64,000 nt of DNA from Spirochaetaceae bacterium bin103 (lineage in GTDB: Bacteria > Spirochaetota > Spirochaetia > SZUA-6 > Bin103). Positions 1-6,253 of this stretch are shown here, piece by piece. Position numbers and translations under genes: made by a program. The stretch spans positions 1 through 64,000 of the forward strand of contig MPNH01000026.1 in assembly GCA_002238925.1 (NCBI GenBank). The letters are read 5' to 3'. Each line of letters opens with the position of its first letter. The stretch's first letter is position 1. Under the pieces are notes generated by a model. It saw only the letters and a program-made list of their open reading frames with translations, did no database searches and was not told where the DNA came from.

Positions 1-69
1 CAGGACAGCCTGGCGAAGATCATGGCATCAGACTCCAAGCTGATGATCGAGGACGGGCAGGCGGCTTAG
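1..69 (+). CDS. C-terminal end of an unidentified protein (partial)
   Basis: An open frame enters from the left edge and ends with a TAG stop at 67-69. It encodes 22 residues ending in the acidic stretch IEDGQAA. Codon use looks coding, but the fragment is too short to identify. It could equally be a chance open frame at the window edge. Confidence 0.35.
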   Translation, partial: QDSLAKIMASDSKLMIEDGQAA

Positions 70-105
70 CGCCTATTCTGGAGATCCCAGAGTTACACCA
101 CTTGC

Positions 106-459
106 ATGGACGCTACCTCAGAGAATGACGCTCAACCAGCCAGCGGGCCGCCGGCCGCGATGCGGCGCGCCCCGTCCTCCCTCGACGCAAGCGTACGCCA
201 GGGCGCTAGCCAACGGCGACGCCGCCAAGATCGCGAGTACAGGGTACATGAGCGCATGGAGCAGGTCCGTGTGGCCGTACAAGCACTCGCCCAAGACGAA
301 CGTCAGCACCGGTGGCAACGCGCCGACGAGACGTTAGGCCTTCGGAAGCGACTCGAACCATCCCTCGACATCCTCGCGGTGCCAGCCGACAGCGCGCGAC
401 CCCGCGCCTCCCAATCTGACGGGGGCTGGAAAGCCACCGGCTCGTATGCGCCTCCATAA
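106..459 (+). CDS. Possible small charged protein, weakly supported
   Basis: A 117-codon frame whose central part is rich in Arg, Gln and Glu and could form a coiled coil. No ribosome binding site precedes the ATG, and other frames are open over the same stretch. I recognise no family. The rest of 70-621 shows no better candidate. It contains a small dyad (AACACC/GGTGTT, 487-501) and an AT-rich palindrome at 543-574. Low coding support. Confidence 0.2.
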   Translation: MDATSENDAQPASGPPAAMRRAPSSLDASVRQGASQRRRRQDREYRVHERMEQVRVAVQALAQDERQHRWQRADETLGLRKRLEPSLDILAVPADSARPRASQSDGGWKATGSYAPP

Positions 460-542
460 CGAGGTGCGTGACAGACCAATCATCGCCAACACCGTTGGTG
501 TTCGCAAGATTAGGGGATAATATAGTTAGGTAAACATCCCGC

Positions 543-574
543 ATGAATATGCAGCGTTACGCATATTTATTCAT
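543..574. repeat. Imperfect AT-rich palindrome at the edge of the small-gene cassette
   Basis: ATGAATATGC (543-552) is mirrored by GCATATTTATTCAT (561-574). The arms pair over ten bases with a four-base bulge in the right arm and an eight-base centre. It sits in a low-GC pocket just beyond the last gene of the minus-strand cassette. It could be a recombination core, an element end or a terminator-like structure; nothing decides between these. Confidence 0.4.
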
Positions 575-621
575 CGACTCAGGTGCCCGAGGAACCCGCG
601 CGATGCCCGACCGGCTGTGCA

Positions 622-930
622 TCACTTCTTATTGACGCTACGCCCCAGGATGTATCCGACCACACTGCCCAACAACACGCCGGTGGTCTCGGACTGCAAC
701 CTGCCCAGGGACGCAAGCCCCGCCACCGTGCCTACGATTCCGGTTATTACCATGCCTTCGATGAACGCTGGACGACTCAGGATGCCGGATACGTGCTCCT
801 GTTTGTTTTCAACCGCTTTCCAGAAGATCCGCCACATGACACACATCCCTGTGGTGAAGATGGCGGCAACTCCGAGAACCTGCCCTAAACTGATCAACTG
901 CGCCGCTATTCCGTTGTCAGAATCACTCAC
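622..930 (-). CDS. Small two-helix membrane protein of unknown function
   Basis: Encodes about 102 residues starting at a GTG (928-930) preceded by an AAGGGGGA ribosome binding site. Two hydrophobic segments are visible: one near residues 8-32 (LISLGQVLGVAAIFTTG) and one in the C-terminal half (GMVITGIVGTVAGLAS followed by GVLLGSVVGYILG). The end is basic (RSVNKK). The same frame stays open upstream, but the upstream part belongs to the zinc-ribbon gene read in another frame, so the GTG is the better start. It is the last gene of the cassette running from 3880 to 622. Holin-like or effector-like roles are possible but unproven. Confidence 0.55.
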   Translation of the reverse strand: MSDSDNGIAAQLISLGQVLGVAAIFTTGMCVMWRIFWKAVENKQEHVSGILSRPAFIEGMVITGIVGTVAGLASLGRLQSETTGVLLGSVVGYILGRSVNKK

Positions 931-986
931 GACACCACGTCCCCCTTTTCCGCTTCTTGTAGATCCCTCCTCAAATCCAGGCGGCC

Positions 987-1287
987 TCAGACGTCCGGCA
1001 ACGCATCGGCCGGCGGCACGACGCGGTAACGCTGCGAGGGATCGGCCGCCTGGGCGGCCTCCCGGGGAACGTCGGGGTTGTCCCACAGCTCTCCGTCCTC
1101 CCGTTTGCTGTTCGCACACGGGATGCAGACCACCAGCCGCCCGGGCGCCGTGTAGCGCAGGTCCAATGTACCAGCGGTTCTGGTCCCGGCCGCAGAGGTG
1201 GCAGGGCGGGCTACTGAGCGACGTCGCGCTCTGCATCATGCCCTCGCCGGCGCGCAGCACCTGTTCGATCTGCTGGTCGTTCGCCAT
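987..1287 (-). pseudogene. Small zinc-ribbon protein, split by a one-base frameshift
   Basis: From the ATG at 1287 the frame gives about 44 residues ending in CHLCGRDQNRWY. Near 1165-1170 the sensible reading moves to another frame, which continues as LDLRYTAPGRLVVCIPCANS and runs to a TGA at 987-989. Joined, the two halves form one protein of about 100 residues with a C-x2-C...C-x2-C zinc ribbon. Neither half alone has four cysteines. One surplus base explains the break. It could be a true mutation or an assembly error. The gene follows the 1306-1578 gene by 18 bases in the same cassette. Function unknown. Confidence 0.5.
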
Positions 1288-1305
1288 TACTCGTCGACCG
1301 TAGTG

Positions 1306-1578
1306 CTACACGATAGACTGAGCGTCACGTTGGAGGGCAGCAATTTCTCTCTGGACGGAAATCAGGCCGTCCCACAGCTGTCTGATCTGCTCGTCGGTTG
1401 CCATACCACCAGGGGGCTCGCCCGCGATCTCGTCGAATCCAAGCTGGGTTTGCATGTTGGTAGCCGCTTCGGCCAAGTCCGTCGAGATCAGTGCCAGCTT
1501 CGATCTTATCCTACACGCCTCACTCGTCTTTCTATGCAGTGCCAGAAGGGTCCTGCCTGCCCAGTCGTCGTCGCTCAC
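1306..1578 (-). CDS. Small helical protein of unknown function
   Basis: Encodes 90 residues from a GTG start (MSDDDWAGRTLLALHRK). The composition predicts long amphipathic helices, such as IRSKLALISTDLAEAATNMQTQ and a C-terminal stretch with LWDGLISVQREIAALQRDAQ. No cysteines, no signal peptide and no membrane segment. It lies just upstream of the zinc-ribbon gene with the same orientation. No family recognised. The start is uncertain because the ribosome binding site is weak. Confidence 0.45.
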   Translation of the reverse strand: MSDDDWAGRTLLALHRKTSEACRIRSKLALISTDLAEAATNMQTQLGFDEIAGEPPGGMATDEQIRQLWDGLISVQREIAALQRDAQSIV

Positions 1579-1876
1579 CCAGTCATCATTGACTCATGGC
1601 TCCAATCCGTCAAGTCCTGGCCGCAGAGGTGGCTGGACGGGCTCTGGGCTCCTGTTTGACACCGATTATGCCGAGCGGCTATGCTCAGATTCGCTATGCA
1701 GGGTAACGAAAAGGTGCCACCACCGGTTACTGGTGAACACCCATCCTGGCCCCAAATGCCGCCCGATGTCGTTCAAGTAGCGATAGAAGGGACGCGTGCG
1801 CATCTTCGTCTGGTTTATGGAGATTCGCGAGAACAGCGTCAGTCAGCGCCTCCACCTGCAAATACATCAATCGGCC
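1579..1876 (-). other. Non-coding gap with a degenerate copy of the zinc-ribbon segment
   Basis: No convincing gene. Around 1610-1640 the minus strand resembles the zinc-ribbon coding segment at 1165-1205: both contain CCACCTCTGCGGCC flanked by similar bases. This suggests a decayed duplicate of the neighbouring gene. The remainder shows nothing I can name. Confidence 0.35.
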
Positions 1877-2119
1877 TCATGCTTTTTGACGTGGTATATC
1901 GAAGTGATCGAGAAGCGCGTTGATACCCGCCTCTACGCCTGTCAGGCGATTCTCCATGCGCACATTCACTTCACGCTGGTACGACTGGTTGACGATCATG
2001 TCGTCATGCAGAGCGCTGATGGCATCGACTGCGTTCTCTATCGTGGGGGAAGACTTCGCTCGTTGGATGGCACCCGGTGCCTTGCGCGCGGGCTGTCGTG
2101 CTGGTTGAGGTGAACTCAT
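1877..2119 (-). CDS. Small coiled-coil protein of unknown function
   Basis: Encodes 80 residues. The ATG at 2119 is chosen because it has a near-perfect GGAGGAA ribosome binding site; upstream in-frame codons do not. The N-terminus is Ser/Pro/Ala/Lys-rich (MSSPQPARQPARKAPG). The remainder is helical with heptad-like spacing (IENAVDAISALHDDM, then VRMENRLTGVEAGINALL). No catalytic motif. It follows the 2174-2713 membrane protein in the same orientation. Confidence 0.6.
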   Translation of the reverse strand: MSSPQPARQPARKAPGAIQRAKSSPTIENAVDAISALHDDMIVNQSYQREVNVRMENRLTGVEAGINALLDHFDIPRQKA

Positions 2120-2173
2120 GATTTCCTCCCGGTAATGTCGCGGGTGATTGCAAATCTCCGAGGCCACCCAACT

Positions 2174-2713
2174 CTATATACGCAGAGCAGCATGGGGAGG
2201 CACGCCAGGCGGGACAGGGATCAATCTTTGAATCTCGAGATCGGTGGAGCGTTCGGGTTGCTCGGATAGCAGACGAGCCAAGTCGGTCCACAGAGCGTAC
2301 CCAACAGACAGAGACCTCAAGTATGAGGAAATAGACCAATTGAGCAACCACCAAACTCCTCGAACCTTTTCACGTGTATAGGGATCATGGATATTCTCCC
2401 ACTCCATCGTTGAGTCTATTTTCTTGGTTTCTTTCCCCAATTTCTTCGTCGCCCACAACCAGAAAAGAGAGAACACTGAGAGTGCATCGGCAAAGTCCAT
2501 CAGATCTTCCACCAAATCTACGAGGCTACGATATTCCGGACTATCAAACTTCAAGGAGGATTCCTCATCTATTGCCAAGTCGAACCATCGTTCTCTGACC
2601 ATGACCAGCCTATCCTTGTAGCTTTCCAGCTTGAGTCCTCTCATTAGAACCGAATAGCTGGTGAAGAGCATCAGGGACGTTGTGGCCGCGATTACCGCTA
2701 TAGCATTTTCCAT
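2174..2713 (-). CDS. Membrane-associated protein of unknown function
   Basis: Encodes about 179 residues. The ATG at 2713 follows a GAGGAG ribosome binding site; a TTG one codon upstream is also in frame. One hydrophobic N-terminal segment (AIAVIAATTSLMLFTSYSVLM) is followed by a soluble region with acidic helices (YRSLVDLVEDLMDFADAL). A second hydrophobic stretch (FSLFWLWA) and a Trp-rich stretch (GVWWLLNWSISSYL) come later. No family recognised. The start lies directly after the stop of the gene at 2717, so the two are probably translated together. Confidence 0.6.
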   Translation of the reverse strand: MENAIAVIAATTSLMLFTSYSVLMRGLKLESYKDRLVMVRERWFDLAIDEESSLKFDSPEYRSLVDLVEDLMDFADALSVFSLFWLWATKKLGKETKKIDSTMEWENIHDPYTREKVRGVWWLLNWSISSYLRSLSVGYALWTDLARLLSEQPERSTDLEIQRLIPVPPGVPPHAALRI

Positions 2714-2716
2714 CAA

Positions 2717-3031
2717 TCACTCCTCGTCGTGTGAACGTCGAAGCCGTCGCTCCAGATCTTCGATTCTCTGGTCACGGCGTCTCACTTGTCGCTGGCGAAT
2801 TACGCGTTGGAGCATACCGTATATAAGCCCTCCTGTACCGACCAATCCGATGGCGGCAAACGAGGCATAAGGGAGGGTCTTCACAAAGGAAACGGCCAGT
2901 CTGATAGTAGCTTCGGTTTGCTGCCCGGCTACTACCTCTATCGAACGAAAGGTGAAGTAGAAAAGAGCTATCCATGTACCGGACCGGAGCACCCGACGTA
3001 TGATCCGGTAAACGTAGCTGAGCGGTCTCAA
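2717..3031 (-). CDS. Small membrane protein of unknown function
   Basis: Encodes 104 residues from a TTG start whose last two bases overlap the upstream TGA stop (TTGA at 3028-3031), which implies translational coupling. There is one hydrophobic segment at about residues 15-28 (SGTWIALFYFTF) and another near 50-70 (LPYASFAAIGLVGTGGLIYGML). The C-terminus is strongly basic and helical (RQRQVRRRDQRIEDLERRL). The layout suggests a membrane anchor with a cytoplasmic coiled coil. No family recognised. Confidence 0.55.
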   Translation of the reverse strand: MRPLSYVYRIIRRVLRSGTWIALFYFTFRSIEVVAGQQTEATIRLAVSFVKTLPYASFAAIGLVGTGGLIYGMLQRVIRQRQVRRRDQRIEDLERRLRRSHDEE

Positions 3032-3201
3032 TTTCTATTTCGACGAGCGGCCGTCCGTTGCTTTGCGCGGTCCTCTCTGATCTCTTGGCGGCCGAACGCC
3101 GCGTAGTCATCCTTGGCCTGCTGGTTTATCTGCTCGACCTGCTCGGGTGGTGTCGAGAAGATCGTCTGCAGGGCCTTCTGGAACCGCTCAGCGTTCGTCA
3201 T
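3028..3201 (-). CDS. 57-residue helical protein of unknown function
   Basis: A short gene starting at ATG 3199-3201 (MTNAERFQKALQTIFSTPP) and ending with a basic tail (REDRAKQRTAARRNRN). Its start overlaps the upstream stop in an ATGA junction, and its stop overlaps the downstream TTG start. Both couplings support a real gene. The body is helical and Gln-rich. The first seven codons recur, followed by a stop, near 3452. Function unknown. Confidence 0.55.
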   Translation of the reverse strand: MTNAERFQKALQTIFSTPPEQVEQINQQAKDDYAAFGRQEIREDRAKQRTAARRNRN

Positions 3202-3416
3202 GTCTGACCGCTCAGCGCATGGCCAGCTCGCTCGAACTCCGATTCGAGCTTCTCCCTGATCCGATCTACGATCGGTGACTCCATCTTCAACAGGAGATCG
3301 TGGAGAGAGCGAGACGTCACGACCAAGAGTCCCTCGATTCGGTTCAACCGGCCCAGTATCTCCTTCTGTCCCGCTGCCAGATCGCGTAGTAGATCGTCCC
3401 GTTCACGCTCAGTCAT
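3198..3416 (-). CDS. Small coiled-coil protein of unknown function
   Basis: Encodes 72 residues, beginning MTERERDDLLRDLAAGQ, with heptad-like leucines and isoleucines (ILGRLNRIEGLL, then VDRIREKLESEFERAG). The ATG at 3416 lies 23 bases after the upstream gene's stop. Its TGA overlaps the next ATG by the classic ATGA. The segment AGQKEILGRLNRIEGLL resembles the short helical partners often found in mobile-element gene strings, but I cannot name a family. Confidence 0.6.
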   Translation of the reverse strand: MTERERDDLLRDLAAGQKEILGRLNRIEGLLVVTSRSLHDLLLKMESPIVDRIREKLESEFERAGHALSGQT

Positions 3417-3439
3417 CTCCCTACCGCCCCTAAAACCGC

Positions 3440-3880
3440 TCAGCGTTTGTCATGCTCGTTACGCTCTCTCAAGGCCCGCGCGGCGTCGACGTTACCAGAT
3501 CGTTCAAGGACTTCGATGGCCCGCTCCATGCCTTCCTGCCGACCTTCCTGCCGACCTTCCTCAAGCGCTTGCTCTCGCGCCTGTCGGACGCTCTGTTTTC
3601 TCCGCAGTTCTGCGAGTCCCACGATGAACCCCTCGATCGCGCCACATGCCAGTATCGATGCTGCCACGTAGCCGTTCAGGAACTCGGCCATGGTGCTGAG
3701 AAAGTACAGGAGGCTCTCCAGGCACCAGCCCGTTTCCTGCCGGACGGTGCTAACTACCGAAAGCACCATCCCTAGGACAACGACACCCAAAACGATCCAG
3801 AGATAGATCGGAAGGCGTCGAACCGACACATCGAGCAACGACACTTGGTCGTCGCTTCTTCTCACTCGCCCCAACCCCAT
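3440..3880 (-). CDS. Membrane protein with a C-terminal coiled coil, unknown function
   Basis: Encodes 146 residues. Two hydrophobic segments (LPIYLWIVLGVVVLGMVLSV and VAASILACGAIEGFIVGLA) are separated by a short loop with Trp and Cys. A charged helix with an EEGRQEGRQEG repeat follows. It is the first gene of the minus-strand cassette, about 30 bases from the left end of the IS1595 element, so insertion may have altered its promoter. The Glu-Gly-Arg repeat resembles tails of some transposase-associated proteins, which is not enough to assign a role. Confidence 0.6.
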   Translation of the reverse strand: MGLGRVRRSDDQVSLLDVSVRRLPIYLWIVLGVVVLGMVLSVVSTVRQETGWCLESLLYFLSTMAEFLNGYVAASILACGAIEGFIVGLAELRRKQSVRQAREQALEEGRQEGRQEGMERAIEVLERSGNVDAARALRERNEHDKR

Positions 3881-3911
3881 AGTACCAGAAATCTCCCACT
3901 TTGTATACCCT

Positions 3912-5040
3912 AAAGTGTCTGTTAAACCCTGGACCTATATGGACTTACGGGGCGACGCCGAAAACATATCACATTGAGCGTTTTCTGTCAATAGGTCAAT
4001 GTCGTCTTGTCGTCAGGGCTTGTCGGTGCGCATTCGCTTCGTGCCTTTCTTGGGGCCGCGACCCGTCCGACCGCGCAGCTGGTTGTAGGTGAGGCGCTTC
4101 CCGACGAGGCCCCGCAGGGCACGGCGGAACCGATCGGAGTCGGTGCCGTGGCGCTCGTTGTAGCGGTACGCCTGCTCGTCCAGATAGCGGAACAGAGGTG
4201 GAAGGGCTCGACCGATACCCAGGTGCCGTTCAGCGAGCGCTTCAACAGGGCCCAGAACGATTCCAGCGTGTTCGTGTGGACCCGGCCTTCCACGTAGCGG
4301 ATCGCGTGGTTCACGGTCTTGTGGGCGTAGTCACGCTGCAGCCCGTCGTAGGATGCGAGGTCGTCGCTGTAGAGCGCCGCGCCGGCCGCGACGGTCGCGC
4401 GGACTTCTCTTTGGAGCGTCCACTTCTTCCGGTTGGCAACATGCTCAAGCCTGACGATGCCCCCGCGCTCCAACATGCCGAGGACGACCTCCTTGTCGGC
4501 GGGGCCGCGTCCAGTGATCCGGCGGGCCTTGGCGCTGCTGTGCATGTTCCTGGCCTTACCGCCGATGAAGGTTTCGTCTACCTCGACCTCATCGCCGGGC
4601 TCGTCACCGAGCAGCATCTCAAATGAGCCCTGCTGGAGCGCGAGGCGGATCCGGTGACCCATGAACCAAGCGGTCTTCTGGGTGACGCCAAGCGCCCGCC
4701 CGATCTCGTGGCTGCTGATGCCGTTCTTGGCGTTGACGATCATCCAGATCGCCGCCATCCACTTGCTCAGCGGGATGCGGGACGACTCGAACAGCGTCCC
4801 GGTCCGCAGGGTGAACTGCGCGGCGGGGTGGCCGGCACGGCAGTGCCAGCGCCGGTACTTCTCCATGTAGACCACGTCCTTGGAGCCGCAGTGCGGGCAC
4901 GTGACGCCGCGCGGCCAGCGCATCGCCACCAGGGTGTCGTGGCAGTTCTGGTAGTCCTGATACCAAGTAATCGCCTCGAACAACGTCTCGGGGAGGTGGA
5001 CGTTCTGGATCATGCGCCCATCCTATCACACGGACACTGT
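3912..5040. mobile_element. IS1595-family insertion sequence
   Basis: The span is set by imperfect inverted ends: AAAGTGTCTGT at 3912-3922 and its partner ACGGACACTGT at 5030-5040, matching at 9 of 11 positions. Between them lies a single transposase gene on the minus strand. Family-level assignment rests on the transposase. The exact ends are tentative because I did not see a clear target duplication. Confidence 0.55.
4013..5013 (-). pseudogene. IS1595-family DDE transposase with a late frameshift
   Basis: The protein starts MIQNVHLPETLFEAITW. It has an N-terminal zinc ribbon (CPHCGSKD), a helix-turn-helix-like region, and a DDE core whose first Asp lies in VDETFIGG and second in YSDDLASYDG. 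The last acidic residue is probably in NTLESFWALLKRSL. Near 4195 one surplus base breaks the frame after VSVEPFH. The conserved continuation, LFRYLDEQAYRYNERHG, is in the next frame and ends at 4013-4015. The unshifted frame runs to 3988 with an unrelated tail. The element is therefore either inactive or misassembled at one base. Confidence 0.75.
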
Positions 5041-5163
5041 TATGTCAAGTGAGCGGAAGCATTTACGGCCAAAGGAGTTGACGCAAGAGACGCGCGTCTG
5101 ATAAGGAGGGGCTCGGCCGAGGCTGCCGCGTAATGCTACGGTAGAGTTACCTGGACATAGAAA

Positions 5164-5182
5164 CGGCCCCACAAGGGGGCCG
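5164..5182. terminator. Terminator-like GC hairpin
   Basis: CGGCCCC and GGGGCCG form a seven-pair stem around a short ACAAG loop. Read on the minus strand the stem is followed by TTTCT, a weak U-tract; on the plus strand no T-run follows. It lies between the IS element and the next small gene. It may be a terminator or a leader structure for the genes to its right. Confidence 0.35.
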
Positions 5183-5292
5183 CTCTATCCGATCGGAGCA
5201 GGAGGGCTCCGAAGGGAATCCTAACCAACGATGGCCTATAGCATACTATGCCCTCCTGTCTCCGGCAACTGGCCCCCCCACAGGAGGGGAAA

Positions 5293-5481
5293 ATGAAACT
5301 TCCGTACTACATCTCTGGTGCTCAGCTTGCGCGGGCGGTCGTCGATATCCGAGAGGGCCGCCCAGTCGAGTGGTTTCTCAGGATGGCCGTTGCCGAGATG
5401 CCCAAGGCGAAGCCTCGACCTGACCGGTGCTTCGTCGTGACGGGGTTCAACGACCACTTGCAAAGGACCCGAGATGAGTAG
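5293..5481 (+). CDS. Small protein of unknown function
   Basis: Encodes 62 residues starting MKLPYYISGAQLARAVVDI. The ATG at 5293 is preceded by CAGGAGGGG, a strong ribosome binding site; an upstream in-frame ATG at 5248 lacks one. No signal peptide or membrane segment. The compact helical composition with the C-terminal FVVTGFNDHLQRTRDE is unfamiliar. The next small gene follows after about 50 bases in the same orientation, so they may be co-transcribed. Confidence 0.55.
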   Translation: MKLPYYISGAQLARAVVDIREGRPVEWFLRMAVAEMPKAKPRPDRCFVVTGFNDHLQRTRDE

Positions 5482-5531
5482 AAGAACAGCGCCTACGCCG
5501 TGAGTTCTGTAGCGAGATCGAAGGAGAAAAA

Positions 5532-5732
5532 ATGCTTCCCGCCCCAATCGTCAGTGCGGTCGTCAAGACGCTTACTGTATGGATTCCGACCTTTCTGCAG
5601 TTCTTTTTAACCGAGAGGCAACGGAAGAAAGCCCATGAACGGCGCCTGTCCTTGCTGAGGATCGTCGCCTCTACTCTCGCGGTGCTGATCGTCGCTGCCG
5701 TCGCAATCGTTCTTGTCGCGCTTCTCCGCTAA
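5532..5732 (+). CDS. Small membrane protein of unknown function
   Basis: Encodes 66 residues with a GAAGGAG ribosome binding site just before the ATG. The first half is moderately hydrophobic (VVKTLTVWIPTFLQFFL), a basic loop follows (ERQRKKAHERR), and the C-terminus is a strong transmembrane helix (IVASTLAVLIVAAVAIVLVA). The hairpin layout resembles small holins or toxic membrane peptides, but there is no diagnostic motif. Confidence 0.55.
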   Translation: MLPAPIVSAVVKTLTVWIPTFLQFFLTERQRKKAHERRLSLLRIVASTLAVLIVAAVAIVLVALLR

Positions 5733-5904
5733 CGAGGTCTGTCACAGCCCCCTAAGTGCATAGGTATCCAGTATTTAGGTAAGTATGTTATTACCAAACC
5801 AGCGCCGTCGTGAGCGCGGCGAAGCCATCGCCATCGTCGGTACCGCCGTTCGGCATCCGCGTGGCCGGCGACGTAGCCGCGCCATGACCGGCCGCGCGGC
5901 TGGG

Positions 5905-6176
5905 GAGCAACTGCGCGAGTCGGTGGTGCAACCCGCGCAGCGGTCTCGGCGGCACACCGGAAGGCGGCCAGCAAGCGCACCGACGACGATCTGCCGGTGC
6001 ACAGCTTTCGCGGCCTGGTGAGCGAATTGGGCACGCTGACGGCGAACCGCGTGCGGATGGTGGACAGCGGCGCCACGTTCACCATGCACAGCGAATCAAC
6101 CGCACTGCAGCAGCGCTGTTTCGATCTCCTGGTGGTCAGCGCCCAAAGTGTAGCCAGTAGCGGACATCGGCTGTGA
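5905..6176 (+). pseudogene. C-terminal remnant of an IS1634-type (IS4 superfamily) transposase
   Basis: From about 5950 the plus strand reads AAHRKAASKRTDDDLPVHSF, followed by the conserved tail pattern ELGTLTANRVR and STALQQRCFDLL, ending at a TGA (6174-6176). This is the usual C-terminus of IS1634-like transposases, as I recognise it. Just upstream the preceding segment (VVQPAQRS) is in a different frame, so there is at least one frameshift, and the DDE core is absent. The rest of 5733-6253 holds only AT-rich sequence. Confidence 0.55.
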
Positions 6177-6253
6177 ATCTCAATTGTCACCTCAATAACG
6201 ATTTAACAAGATTCCCACTCTGGAATTTCGGGTAAGGACACGTCGGACGATGT

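Noticed and set aside
583-888. Plus-strand small gene over the cassette's last gene
   Set aside because: It is antisense to a membrane protein with a good ribosome binding site and has no signal of its own.
4190-4200. Programmed frameshift in the IS1595 transposase
   Set aside because: IS1595 transposases are normally read from one frame, and the site has no slippery heptamer.
5164-5182. Strong rho-independent terminator
   Set aside because: The hairpin is good but the following T-run is poor on both strands, so I only list it as terminator-like.
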